Shown here: in pieces, positions 10,575 to 20,053 of the stretch
Position numbering within the stretch: the first letter of the stretch is position 1
Layout of the letters: each line of letters begins with the position of its first letter
Assembly (NCBI GenBank): GCA_902470805.1
Contig: CABRHX010000025.1
Location: forward strand, 1-26,658
Length of the DNA stretch: 26,658 bases
Source: an uncultured Collinsella sp.
Lineage (GTDB): Bacteria; Actinomycetota; Coriobacteriia; Coriobacteriales; Coriobacteriaceae
Direction: 5' to 3'
The notes under the pieces: model-generated
What the model was told of the DNA's origin: nothing
The model's database searches: none
What the model saw: the letters and a program-made list of their open reading frames with translations, nothing else
Made by a program: the position numbers and the translations under genes

Positions 10575-10621
10575 ATCAGCTGGTTAACATTTCCGACGCT
10601 ACGTCACAGAAAGGAGAAGCC

Positions 10622-12964
10622 ATGGCTCAAGATAAATTCGATGTGGGTGGCATGACATGCGCCGCTTGTCAGGCGCACGTGGACCGTGCCGTGAGCAAGC
10701 TCGACGGCGTCGAGAGCGTCGCGGTCAATCTGCTCGCCGGCTCTATGCTGGTGGACTACGACCCCGCGCAGGTCTCCCCCGATGACATCTGCACCGCCGT
10801 CGACCGCGCGGGCTACTCGGCCTCACCCGTTGATGCGGGCACCGGTGCCGCCGGCTCAAACGGCAGTGCGCAAGCCAGGTCCGGCGCCGCCCATATGGAG
10901 TCGCCTACCAAAAAGCTGGAGGCCGCCGCCTCCGCCATGCGCACCCGCCTCATCGTCTCGATCGTATTCCTCATCCCACTGTTCTACATAGGCATGGGGC
11001 ACATGCTTGGCTGGCCGCTACCCGGCATTTTCACCGACCATACCCACAGCATGACGCTCGCGCTCACCGAGCTCGTCCTGCTCATCCCCATCGTCTACGT
11101 CAACGACGCGTACTTTATCAACGGGTTTAAATCGCTCGCGCACGGCGCGCCCACCATGGACGCTCTCATCGCCGTCGGCGCCACCGCGTCGATCGCCTGG
11201 TCGCTCTATGCCATGTTTATCATGGCCGACCAGCTGGCCACAGGTCAGGTGCACGAGGCCATGATGACGGGCATGGACAACCTGTATTTTGAGAGCGCCG
11301 GCACCATCCTGTCGCTCGTCACCGTGGGCAAATACCTCGAAACGCGCAGCAAGTCCAAAACCGGCGGCGCTATCGAGGCGCTCATCGACTTGGCACCCAA
11401 GACTGCGACCGTCGTTGCCGACGACGGCACCGAAACCACCGTCGACGTCGACAGTATCCTTCCCGGCCAGGTCCTGCGCGTACGCCCCGGAGAGTCCATC
11501 CCCGTCGATGGCGTGGTGCTCGAGGGCAGCTCGGCCGTGGACGAGAGTGCGCTCACCGGCGAGTCCATCCCCGTGGAAAAGACCGCCAGCGACACCGTCA
11601 GCGCCGCCACCGTCAACCGCACCGGTTCGTTTACCTTCCGCGCCACGCGTGTGGGCGCCGACACGTCGCTCGCCAAGATTATCCAGCTCGTCGAGGACGC
11701 CAACGCCACCAAGGCGCCCATCGCCCGCATGGCCGACAAGGTCGCCGGCGTGTTCGTGCCCGTGGTGTTCGCAATCTCTGCCGTAACTTTTGTGGCATGG
11801 ATGGTTTTGACCGGAAGCGTCAACGAAGCGCTCACCTCCGCCGTCGCCGTGCTGGTGATCAGCTGCCCGTGCGCGCTGGGTCTGGCCACACCCGTCGCCA
11901 TTATGGTCGGCACCGGCAAGGGCGCCGAGATGGGCATTCTGTTTAAGAGCGCCGAGGCGCTGGAGAATCTGCGCAGCGTGGGCACCGTGGTGCTCGATAA
12001 GACGGGCACCGTCACCCGCGGCAAGCCGGCTGTGACCGACATTGAGGTGGCCACGCGCGCCGACGGCTCGCCCGCCATGAGCGAAAAGGCGCTGCTCAAG
12101 CTGGCCGCCGCGCTGGAGCGCTCAAGCGAGCACCCGCTGGCCGAGGCGATTATGGCCGAGTGCGAGGCGCACGGAATTGTCGCGCGCATGGTCGAGGACT
12201 TTGCCGCCGTGCCCGGTCGTGGCGTTACGGCGCGCGAGGGGCAGAATGTCATCGCAGCCGGCAACGTGCGCCTGATGGACGAGTTGGGCGTTACCGTGCC
12301 CGCGGGTCTTGCCGAGCAATTTGCCGCCGAAGGCAAGACGCCGCTGTTCTTTGCCAAGAACGGCGAGCTTGTCGGCACCATCGCCGTGGCTGACGAGGTC
12401 AAAGAGACGAGCGCCGAGGCCATCGCTGCGCTCCGCAAGCTCGGCGTCGACGTGCGCATGCTCACCGGCGACAACCGCGTGACGGCCGAGGCCATCGCCT
12501 GCCGCGTGGGGCTGAGCAGCGAACAGGTCATCGCCGACGTCCTCCCCGCCGACAAGGAGCGCCACGTGCGCGAGCTGCAGGATGCGGGCGGCAAGGTCGC
12601 CATGGTGGGCGACGGCATCAACGACTCCCCCGCCCTGGCGCGCGCCGACGTGGGCCTTGCCATCGGCACCGGCGCCGACATCGCCAAGGAGGGCGCCGAC
12701 GTGGTACTCATGCGCAGCGATCTCATGGATGTTGCGCGGGCCATCGAGCTTTCGCGCGCCACGATTCACAACATCAAGCAGGACCTGTTCTGGGCGCTGT
12801 TCTACAACGGCATCGGCATTCCGCTGGCGGCGGGCGTGTTCTTCCCGCTCACCGGGTGGCAGCTCTCGCCGATGTTTGGCGCCGCGGCCATGAGCCTGTC
12901 GAGCGTCTGCGTCGTAAGCAACGCTCTGCGCCTGAAATCCTTTAAGCCCAAGACGGCGCACTGA
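10622..12964 (+). CDS. copA: Copper-exporting P1B-type ATPase
   Basis: A 780-residue inner-membrane pump that exports Cu(I) using ATP. One N-terminal heavy-metal-associated domain has GMTCAAC (C13, C16). Membrane helices flank the TGES actuator loop. The ion-site motif is CPC at 415-417 in SCPCALGLATP, the phosphorylated aspartate is D459 in DKTGT, and SEHPLAEA plus GDGINDSPALARADVGLAIGTG complete the ATP-binding domain. CPC with a single HMA fits the Cu(I) class; silver may also be carried. ATG at 10622 is preceded by AAAGGAGA. It is the first gene of a copper locus, with copZ and csoR downstream in the same direction. Confidence 0.95.
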   Translation: MAQDKFDVGGMTCAACQAHVDRAVSKLDGVESVAVNLLAGSMLVDYDPAQVSPDDICTAVDRAGYSASPVDAGTGAAGSNGSAQARSGAAHMESPTKKLEAAASAMRTRLIVSIVFLIPLFYIGMGHMLGWPLPGIFTDHTHSMTLALTELVLLIPIVYVNDAYFINGFKSLAHGAPTMDALIAVGATASIAWSLYAMFIMADQLATGQVHEAMMTGMDNLYFESAGTILSLVTVGKYLETRSKSKTGGAIEALIDLAPKTATVVADDGTETTVDVDSILPGQVLRVRPGESIPVDGVVLEGSSAVDESALTGESIPVEKTASDTVSAATVNRTGSFTFRATRVGADTSLAKIIQLVEDANATKAPIARMADKVAGVFVPVVFAISAVTFVAWMVLTGSVNEALTSAVAVLVISCPCALGLATPVAIMVGTGKGAEMGILFKSAEALENLRSVGTVVLDKTGTVTRGKPAVTDIEVATRADGSPAMSEKALLKLAAALERSSEHPLAEAIMAECEAHGIVARMVEDFAAVPGRGVTAREGQNVIAAGNVRLMDELGVTVPAGLAEQFAAEGKTPLFFAKNGELVGTIAVADEVKETSAEAIAALRKLGVDVRMLTGDNRVTAEAIACRVGLSSEQVIADVLPADKERHVRELQDAGGKVAMVGDGINDSPALARADVGLAIGTGADIAKEGADVVLMRSDLMDVARAIELSRATIHNIKQDLFWALFYNGIGIPLAAGVFFPLTGWQLSPMFGAAAMSLSSVCVVSNALRLKSFKPKTAH

Positions 12965-12968
12965 TGCA

Positions 12969-13040
12969 CCCGACCTTGCCCCTCAAACCGTCGCTCGCGT
13001 ACCCAAGTACGTTTCGCTCCTCTTTCGGGGCAATCTCGGG
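12969..13040 (+). repeat. 72-nt imperfect dyad between copA and copZ
   Basis: Outer arms CCCGA..TTGCCCC and GGGGCAA..TCGGG pair, and an inner GCGTAC/GTACGT stem forms a small hairpin. It begins 5 nt after the copA stop codon. No U-tract follows. As RNA it could act as a processing or stability element that sets different levels for the pump and the chaperone. It may also be a dispersed intergenic element; I cannot test that here. Confidence 0.55.
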
Positions 13041-13116
13041 CACCTCAGCGCACCTTTAAGATGACGCTGTTCACGACTAAACTGTCAGACAATCTCAATC
13101 GATAAGGAGTACACCC

Positions 13117-13338
13117 ATGCGATACACAATCAAGACTTCCGGCCTCATGTGCGGCCACTGCGACGCCACCGTCGAGACGGCGTTGCTCAACGTGGCCGGC
13201 GTGACCGACGCCGGCGCCGATCACGAGACCCAGACCGTCCAGGTGGAGTGCGCCGACACCGTGACCGCCGAGCAGCTCGTCGCCGCCGTCGAGGGCGCCG
13301 GCGAGAAGTTCCACGCCCTGTCCGTAACCGCCGCGTAA
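13117..13338 (+). CDS. copZ: Copper chaperone, HMA domain
   Basis: A 73-residue cytoplasmic protein consisting of one heavy-metal-associated domain with MCGHC (C12, C15). It would bind Cu(I) and hand it to CopA and CsoR. The ATG has AAGGAG eight bases upstream. It lies 152 nt after copA and 38 nt before csoR, so it probably shares a transcript with csoR. Confidence 0.9.
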   Translation: MRYTIKTSGLMCGHCDATVETALLNVAGVTDAGADHETQTVQVECADTVTAEQLVAAVEGAGEKFHALSVTAA

Positions 13339-13376
13339 CGACCCACGCGCACCCCGACCAGAAACGAGGACCCGCC

Positions 13377-13649
13377 ATGATGGCAGACCATAAATCGGTG
13401 ACCCGCATGCTCAAGACGGCACGCGGTCAGATCGACGGCATCCTGCGGATGGTCGAGGAGGACCGCTACTGCGTCGATATTTCCACGCAGCTCATGGCAA
13501 CGCAGGCGCTCATTGCGCGCATCAACGCCGACGTGCTCAAGGCGCATATCGAGGGCTGCGTGACTTCGGCAATCGAATCGGGCGACGAAGACCTCAAAGC
13601 CGCCAAGCTCGCCGAGATCGAACGCGTCGTCGACAAGCTCTCCAAGTAA
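13377..13649 (+). CDS. csoR: Copper-sensing transcriptional repressor CsoR
   Basis: A 90-residue all-helical DUF156/CsoR-family repressor. The Cu(I) ligand set C32, H57, C61 is in the classic C-H-xxx-C arrangement (YCVDI, HIEGC). Arg and Lys residues of the DNA-binding face are present in the first helix (TRMLKTARGQIDGILRMVEEDRYC). The start is the first ATG of an ATGATG pair, with GAGGA six bases upstream; the second ATG is also possible. Copper binding would release the protein from the operator in front of copA. Confidence 0.93.
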   Translation: MMADHKSVTRMLKTARGQIDGILRMVEEDRYCVDISTQLMATQALIARINADVLKAHIEGCVTSAIESGDEDLKAAKLAEIERVVDKLSK

Positions 13650-13674
13650 TTGGGGCATTGGGGACGGACTGCTT

Positions 13675-13740
13675 TGCACCTTCTTGGTGCATCGGGGACA
13701 GGTATGTTTGCACCACCTTGGTGCAGATTGACCTGTCCCC
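13675..13740. repeat. GGGGACAGGT / TGCACCA nested dyad repeat
   Basis: At 13694-13740 there are two nested perfect stems, GGGGACAGGT/ACCTGTCCCC (10 bp) and TGCACCA/TGGTGCA (7 bp), separated by symmetric 5-nt internal loops. A second TGCACC/GGTGCA hairpin at 13675-13691, preceded by TTGGGGAC, looks like a partial tandem copy. It lies between csoR and the zinc-ribbon gene and has no U-tract. It is unrelated in sequence to the 57-nt repeat family. Confidence 0.7.
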
Positions 13741-13756
13741 CTTGCTCTAAATCGGG

Positions 13757-13762
13757 TATAAA
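13757..13762 (+). promoter_or_regulatory. Candidate -10 of zinc-ribbon gene
   Basis: TATAAA 33 nt before the start codon, immediately after the dyad repeat. A matching -35 is not clear; TGTCCC, inside the right arm of the dyad, is at 17-nt spacing. Confidence 0.35.
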
Positions 13763-13795
13763 GGCGTGCAGCATATCGAACGAAAGGCAATTTGC

Positions 13796-14269
13796 ATGAA
13801 TGACTTTATGAAGGGCCGCAATGGTGCCGATGAACTCACCATCGTGATGGGTTTTGCCGGCATTGTCATCGCGATGATCGGATCGATAGCCCACATCCAG
13901 TGGCTCAGCTGGATTGCCATCGTCGTGATCGTGATTGGCGTGCTGCGCGGCCTGTCCAAAAACATCGACGCACGTCGCAAGGAAAACGCGGCCTTTGTCG
14001 CCGCGACCGCGAACGTCCCCGGCTTGGGTAAGTTCGTCGCCAGCTTGGGCGGTGGAACTGCAGCGGCCAGCACCTCGCGCGCAGCTGGAACGAGCAAGGA
14101 AGACTTTGAGCGTGCCAAGCGCACGGCCAAGAAGATGTGGAAGGGCCGCAAAACTACGGCATACCTCAAGTGCCCCAACTGCGGCCAGATGCTCTCCGTC
14201 CCCAAGGGCAAAGGCAAGATCCGCGTCACCTGCCCCAAGTGCCACGCCAAGATGGAAACCCGCTCCTAG
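13796..14269 (+). CDS. Two-helix membrane protein with C-terminal zinc ribbon
   Basis: 157 residues. Two adjacent membrane helices span about 13-52 (IVMGFAGIVIAMIGSIAHI and WIAIVVIVIGVL). A basic, Ala/Gly-rich linker follows, then a four-cysteine zinc ribbon: C126/C129 (CPNCGQ) and C146/C149 (CPKCH), of the MJ0042 type. Both cysteine knuckles are intact. I start at ATG 13796, with AAAGG eight bases upstream, rather than the in-frame ATG at 13766. The ribbon probably faces the cytoplasm. The function is unknown; copper-locus membership is unlikely because it follows its own candidate promoter. Confidence 0.8.
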   Translation: MNDFMKGRNGADELTIVMGFAGIVIAMIGSIAHIQWLSWIAIVVIVIGVLRGLSKNIDARRKENAAFVAATANVPGLGKFVASLGGGTAAASTSRAAGTSKEDFERAKRTAKKMWKGRKTTAYLKCPNCGQMLSVPKGKGKIRVTCPKCHAKMETRS

Positions 14270-14280
14270 CGCCCGCACGC

Positions 14281-14309
14281 GGGACAAATTAATCAGGTTT
14301 GTTTGTCCC
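14281..14309 (+). terminator. Hairpin after zinc-ribbon gene
   Basis: GGGACAAA/TTTGTCCC stem around a 13-nt loop, 12 nt after the stop codon. The following sequence is A/T-rich but has no solid T-run. It may assist the stronger terminator at 14332. Confidence 0.4.
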
Positions 14310-14331
14310 AAATCTTAAGTATTTGTTCGAT

Positions 14332-14369
14332 AAAAAAGCCGAGGCCTCGTGTTGAGACCTCGGCTTTTT
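14332..14369. terminator. Bidirectional terminator between convergent genes
   Basis: Stem AAAAAGCCGAGG with its complement CCTCGGCTTTTT, with A-run before and T-run after, so it works in both directions. It serves the zinc-ribbon gene (+) and the amidohydrolase (-). Confidence 0.92.
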
Positions 14370-14402
14370 GTATGCGGCAACGGAGCTGCACCTTTGTCAC
14401 AT

Positions 14403-15773
14403 CTACGCCACACCGTCGCGGGCCAGCTCCTCAGCCAGCGCTTCGGCAGGCATGGCCATAATCGCGTCGAGCTCGGCGTCCACCTCGGGAATACGCTTCA
14501 CCTTGAGCTTGCGCACCAGATCGCCGCGACACATCACATGCATCGGCTCACGCAGAGCGCACAGGTCATCGAGCGGATTCTTGCGCGTCACCAGGATATC
14601 GGCGGCCTTGCCGCACTCGATTGTGCCGGTCTCGCCACCCAGCCCCAGCAGCTCGGCATTGACCTGCGTAGCCGTATGCAGCGCGAAGGCGTTGCTCACA
14701 CCCACGTACTTGGCAAAATAGGCCACCTCACGCCACATGTCGTACTGCGTCACGAACGGGCAGCTTGAGTCCGTGCCCAAGCCTACCTTAACGCCGGCAT
14801 CCAGCGCCGCACGAGCACTCTCGATAATGCCCGAGCACACGATGTCGCCGTTCTTCTTTTGCGTATCGGTCGAATGGGTCTTTTCCAGGTCGAGCAATAC
14901 AAACGGCAGCGCCGGGCTGATCGTGCAGGTAACGCTGGGCGCACGTCCCTCGAGCTGCGTGCCCGCGGCGCCGCGGTACAGCTCCAGGATCTCGGGTGTC
15001 AACGGAGCGCCGTGCTCGATCGTATCGACGCCGGCCTCAAGCGCGGCCTTCACGCCCTCGGTGCTCTCGACATGAGCCATAACCGGCAGGCCCACCTCGT
15101 GCGCCGCCTTGCACGCCGCTGCGGCAACCTCCGCCGGCATACGCAGCACGCCCGGCTCGCCTACTTCGGTCGCGTCGAACACGCCGCCCGTCACGAACAG
15201 CTTGATGACATCGGCACCGCGCGCATACAGGTCTCGCACCTGCTCGGCTGCCTCGACGGGGCTGTTGGCCACCTGGGCGAACAAGCCCGCGCCATGGCCG
15301 CCCGGCACCGTGACGCCCGTTCCCGGCGCTACCAGGCGCGGACCCTGATACTTGCCGGCGTCGATAGCGTCGCGCACGGCAATGTCGGCAAACAACGGGT
15401 CGCCCGCGCCGCGCACCGTGGTCACGCCACTTGCCAGCTGCTGCTGGGCACTGCCCTTGAGGATGCGGCGGACGATGGCACGGCCCACGGGATTATCGAG
15501 TTTCTTCATCAGCGCTCCCGCATCGCCGGCCGAGACAGGCTTGCCCGAGCCGCACAGGTGCACGTGCATATTGATGAGACCCGGCATGAGATACGCCCCT
15601 GCCAGGTCGATGACCTCGGCCCCCGCTGGAGCTTGGGCCACAGCGCTCGGTCCCATCCAGGTGATGATGCCACGCTCGACGACCACGGCCATATCGGGCT
15701 GCGGCTCCATATGCTCCGAACCATCCAGAATGGTCGCATTGATAAACAACGTGGAACGATCGGCAGATGCCAT
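14403..15773 (-). CDS. Metal-dependent amidohydrolase family protein
   Basis: A 456-residue cytoplasmic TIM-barrel hydrolase. An N-terminal beta-sandwich segment (TLFINATILDGSE...VVVERGIITWMGP) precedes the metal-binding HxH (H70, H72 in INMHVHLCG). Further conserved blocks are VMAHVES, TIEHGAPL and GLGTDSS, the last containing the usual catalytic Asp. This layout matches the imidazolonepropionase-like / Xaa-Pro-dipeptidase-like amidohydrolases, whose substrates range from cyclic amides to dipeptides; the substrate here cannot be read from sequence. ATG 15773 is preceded by GGAGG. The open frame continues upstream to 15998, but that part runs through a repeat unit and is not coding. It appears to be a single-gene unit ending at a shared terminator. 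Confidence 0.88.
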   Translation of the reverse strand: MASADRSTLFINATILDGSEHMEPQPDMAVVVERGIITWMGPSAVAQAPAGAEVIDLAGAYLMPGLINMHVHLCGSGKPVSAGDAGALMKKLDNPVGRAIVRRILKGSAQQQLASGVTTVRGAGDPLFADIAVRDAIDAGKYQGPRLVAPGTGVTVPGGHGAGLFAQVANSPVEAAEQVRDLYARGADVIKLFVTGGVFDATEVGEPGVLRMPAEVAAAACKAAHEVGLPVMAHVESTEGVKAALEAGVDTIEHGAPLTPEILELYRGAAGTQLEGRAPSVTCTISPALPFVLLDLEKTHSTDTQKKNGDIVCSGIIESARAALDAGVKVGLGTDSSCPFVTQYDMWREVAYFAKYVGVSNAFALHTATQVNAELLGLGGETGTIECGKAADILVTRKNPLDDLCALREPMHVMCRGDLVRKLKVKRIPEVDAELDAIMAMPAEALAEELARDGVA

Positions 15774-15812
15774 ATCGAGCTCCTCCCTCACGATTAACTT
15801 GAACATTTGTCC

Positions 15813-15818
15813 ATTATC
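15813..15818 (-). promoter_or_regulatory. Candidate -10 of amidohydrolase gene
   Basis: The minus strand reads TGATAATGG, giving -10 GATAAT 40 nt before the start codon. No good -35 is visible. The rest of the gap 15774-16069 holds repeat units 9 and 10. Confidence 0.35.
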
Positions 15819-15923
15819 ACCTAGTCCCGCTGGATTGCTGCAGACGCATCGGTTAACGGATGGAAGAGGGGATGTGGGGAGACGGAACACGTTGCAGTCC
15901 CACCCCAGCGACACTAGGGAAAT

Positions 15924-16061
15924 GTCTCGATCTGTAACAGGTACAGGGTTATTGGGCCCCTTGATGTTACAGATCGAGACATTCGGTCGACGTTTCACCG
16001 GCTTGTCTCGATCTGTAACAATTACGAGCTCAAATAACCTCTAAACGTTACAGATTGAGAC
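15924..16061. repeat. Cluster C of the 57-nt dyad repeat (units 9-10)
   Basis: Units at 15924-15980 and 16005-16061, separated by a 24-nt linker. Unit 10 ends 8 nt from the stop codon of the following minus-strand gene. Its right arm has CAGATTGAGAC and the variant CGTTACAG. Confidence 0.9.
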
Positions 16062-16069
16062 AAAACCTC

Positions 16070-17140
16070 TCAGCGCCCATACCACTGACGTCTCCACTCC
16101 TCAGCCAAATCGGGCCGTCGCGGAATACCCGCCAGCCTCATCTTCTCAACCAGCTTCCCCGGATTCTTGAGCTCATCAAACGTAAACCGAAGCACCTTGT
16201 GCCCGAGCATCGTCAGATGAGACTCTCGCTGACGTTCTGCCACGAATGGGTCGACCGACTCCCGACGCTCACCGTTCTGCAAGGTATACTTTCCCTTCCC
16301 GTCGAGCTCGCCGATGACACATGTCCCATCCTCGAGCCTCCAGAAATAATCAACCCGAAACACCTGGCTCGAATCGAGCGGATCGCGAAACTCCACCTGC
16401 AGCCCCGGAACCGGAAAGCCGTACGCAATAAAGAACGCTCGGAACCGAGACTCGCCGCCGTTTTCGGACAGCCCGTCCGCATACGACGCAATCACCTGTG
16501 CCCTGCGATACCCTCGCCTGCCCTCGCAATCGGCGCGGAGGCGCTCGCACAAATCCCAACGTGATACGCCTTTCGCCCGCAGTGCAGAATCGGCAATCGC
16601 CAACCCGTACGAAAACGGCGCACGCAGCAAGCAATCCTCCACCGTGCGCCAAAACGACGTCACCCGCACGCCATCAACACGCTCGAGCGCGCCCGCCATC
16701 TGCGGACGCAACAACCTGCACCCGCTGCTCAACGTCACCGAACAACCCGTCTTAACAAGAAAGCGCGGCCCGAGCAGATCATTCGGCACCTCCAAACCCC
16801 ACAAAAGCGCCGCGTCATGGCCCCAAAACGCCCAATCGGGATGAAATTCCGCAAGCCCTTTGATAGTCCTCAGCGCTCGCTCCGCCGGCGTCAATGCATC
16901 CCAATCATGCTGAAAACAGAACAGGTACGGCTCGGGCTCCGCGATATCGTCGGTTCCAACATGGCGTCGCAACCACATGAGCTCGGTATTGTCATGCGTT
17001 GCGAGCAGCGCACCTTGCTTGGCCGTCTCCGTGAGCCTGGCAAGCATCCTATTCCGCGCCAAGGTGTTACGCGTTGCATGCTTCTGTTTGAAAACGGTAT
17101 TAGACACTTCCATCACCACCACATCGGACAAATGGGCCAT
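16070..17140 (-). CDS. AbiEi/DUF559-like protein with PD-(D/E)XK-type motif
   Basis: 356 residues from ATG 17140. The middle part (AERALRTIKGLAEFHPDWAFWGHDAALLWGLEVP) resembles AbiEi-like actinobacterial proteins, which pair a winged-helix front with a DUF559/Vsr-like end. The C-terminal part has VDYFW (D264) followed by GELDGKGKY (E278, D280, K282), the D...(D/E)xK pattern of that nuclease fold. The final part, ESHLTMLGHKVLRFTFDEL, matches the DUF559 ending where a helix precedes a strand. Function is unknown; related proteins are often called type IV antitoxin-like, but no toxin partner lies beside it. The start is uncertain: ATG 17113 is also possible, neither has a clear ribosome site, and the frame opens further into repeat unit 11. 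Confidence 0.7.
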   Translation of the reverse strand: MAHLSDVVVMEVSNTVFKQKHATRNTLARNRMLARLTETAKQGALLATHDNTELMWLRRHVGTDDIAEPEPYLFCFQHDWDALTPAERALRTIKGLAEFHPDWAFWGHDAALLWGLEVPNDLLGPRFLVKTGCSVTLSSGCRLLRPQMAGALERVDGVRVTSFWRTVEDCLLRAPFSYGLAIADSALRAKGVSRWDLCERLRADCEGRRGYRRAQVIASYADGLSENGGESRFRAFFIAYGFPVPGLQVEFRDPLDSSQVFRVDYFWRLEDGTCVIGELDGKGKYTLQNGERRESVDPFVAERQRESHLTMLGHKVLRFTFDELKNPGKLVEKMRLAGIPRRPDLAEEWRRQWYGR

Positions 17141-17166
17141 CGCCGCTGTTGCTGCCGCCGGCAAAC

Positions 17167-17465
17167 GTCTTGATCTGTAACAATTACGGGCACAAGCAGC
17201 CGCCAAACGTTACAGATCGAGACATTCGTGCAGCATTGCACCTCTTTGTCTCAATCTGTAACAGGAAGACCGATTTTTGGCCGCTAGATGTTACAGATTG
17301 AGACATTCCCCCCAGCCAGATGCCAAACGTCTCGATCCGTAACAGTAAGACGTTCTCCAGGCCCCCAAACGTTACAGATTTAGACAAACCAGCGGCGCCC
17401 AAGCGTTCGTCTCGATCTGTAACAGGTAGACCGGTTTTTTGTCCCCAAACGTTACAAATCGAGAC
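17167..17465. repeat. Cluster D of the 57-nt dyad repeat (units 11-14)
   Basis: Units at 17167-17223, 17248-17304, 17329-17385 and 17409-17465, with linkers of 24, 24 and 23 nt. Units 11, 13 and 14 use the right-arm variant ACGTTACA in place of ATGTTACA. Unit 13 has the most arm changes (GATCCG, GATTTAGAC). The cluster fills most of the 365-nt gap between two minus-strand genes. Confidence 0.9.
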
Positions 17466-17505
17466 ATAAAGGCAGAAGGCAAGGCAGGCGACAACCGCCC
17501 ATCCC

Positions 17506-18213
17506 CTACTCCCACTCCTGCTCATAGATGTTGAGGGACTTTACGTAGCGCCCCTGGGCGCCCATGATGTCGCGGACCAGACGCAAGAAGAAACTGATGC
17601 ACGAGGTGTCAAAACCATCCTGCAGGTCCTCCGGATGCACCGCACCAGGCCCATCGACCGCCGTGTCACTCAGGCGTGCGATGTCATACAGATAGAGTTG
17701 TCCCGCCGTCAGCCAGACATCGTCGACGCAGGCGAGGCGCACCGCAATCGCGCCGTCGCTCCAATGCTCCTTTTGCACGATATGCGGGTCGTAGACATCA
17801 AAGCGACGGTCGGTGCGCGTGTCCTTCAGCGCGACCATACCAGTCGCAGGATCCTTGTCCAAAATGCCAAAGCGCGAGAAATACTGCGTGTCGCGTACCT
17901 GCTCGAGCCGCTTGAGCGAGGCAGGCGAAAGCGATGTCGGCGGCTCTTCAACATACAGCTCGAGCAGCGTCTTGCCATGGCGATAAGGGCGCTCGAAGAG
18001 CAGCCAATCGGTAAATGCCATGTTGTAGGCCATGATTTCGTTTTGCGAAGGCTCAGTGCAATAGCTGAGCCACGGGTCGACAATGATCTCGAACTGTTCG
18101 CGCGCCGGCTCCAAAAACTGGAACTTCCGCAGCATCCAAAAATGGGCCATGTCGGCAATATCGTTGCCGACGGCTTCGGCTAGCTGCGCTCGGTCTAAAG
18201 CGTGGTCAGTCAT
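17506..18213 (-). CDS. Protein of unknown function (235 aa)
   Basis: A soluble, acidic protein with no signal peptide or membrane helix. I do not recognise the family. It is rich in aromatic residues (FWMLRKFQFLEP, MAFTDWLLFERPYRHGKTLLELYVEEPP) and has a mixed alpha/beta look. The segment PATGMVALKDTRTDRRFDVYDPHIVQKEHWSDGAIAVRLACVDD resembles a small beta-barrel or wrap. No catalytic motif or cysteine knuckle is evident. ATG 18213 has GAGGAGG six bases upstream, so translation is well supported. The gene stands alone between a repeat cluster and a 350-nt gap, and nothing nearby suggests a job. Confidence 0.75.
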   Translation of the reverse strand: MTDHALDRAQLAEAVGNDIADMAHFWMLRKFQFLEPAREQFEIIVDPWLSYCTEPSQNEIMAYNMAFTDWLLFERPYRHGKTLLELYVEEPPTSLSPASLKRLEQVRDTQYFSRFGILDKDPATGMVALKDTRTDRRFDVYDPHIVQKEHWSDGAIAVRLACVDDVWLTAGQLYLYDIARLSDTAVDGPGAVHPEDLQDGFDTSCISFFLRLVRDIMGAQGRYVKSLNIYEQEWE

Positions 18214-18566
18214 GGCATCCTCCTCAAACTGATGGACCTCAATTTGAGCTTACGAGGAGGGTGGGCAGCCACGACCAGCGCGGGCAAAATAAGCCTCCGG
18301 CTGCAAACCAGATGCTGACCAAACACTTGACGGGATGCTTGACCGAAAATGCGCACCGCAACAAAACCGCAGGTAAACATAGACGGCAAACCCGTCCTTT
18401 TGAGCCAAACGCCCCCGGCCATCACAGAAACAGCAGAGCACCACAGCTCAAGAAGACGCCGAATGGACACTCGCGCGTCGACAAACGAGCAAATCGCTCG
18501 CAAAGAGTGTCCCCAACGACTAGACAAAAAATGACTAGTCATTGGGGACGTTCTTAAATGACTACC
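18214..18566. other. Gene-free gap with one hairpin
   Basis: Apart from the hairpin at 18509-18549 and the ribosome site of the gene at 17506-18213, I see no RNA gene, repeat unit or credible reading frame here. The open frames in the gap have no ribosome sites. It must contain the promoter of the 235-aa gene, which I could not identify. Confidence 0.5.
18509..18549. repeat. GTCCCCAA...TTGGGGAC hairpin downstream of gltD
   Basis: A 15-bp stem with one mismatch (GTCCCCAACGACTAG against CTAGTCATTGGGGAC) around an 11-nt A-rich loop. A 14-nt palindrome AATGACTAGTCATT lies inside its right side. On the minus strand it follows gltD by about 18 nt and could end that transcript, although the downstream T content is low. 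Its TTGGGGAC end resembles the start of the element at 13653-13740. Confidence 0.6.
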
Positions 18567-20048
<1,482 letters not shown>

Positions 20049-20053
20049 GGCAC

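Noticed and set aside
15774..15998. 75-residue N-terminal extension of the amidohydrolase
   Set aside because: It would translate repeat unit 9; ATG 15773 has GGAGG and begins a normal family N-terminus.
18261..18557. Plus-strand open frames in the gap before gltD's end
   Set aside because: They have no ribosome site and no recognisable domain, and they run into the hairpin at 18509-18549.
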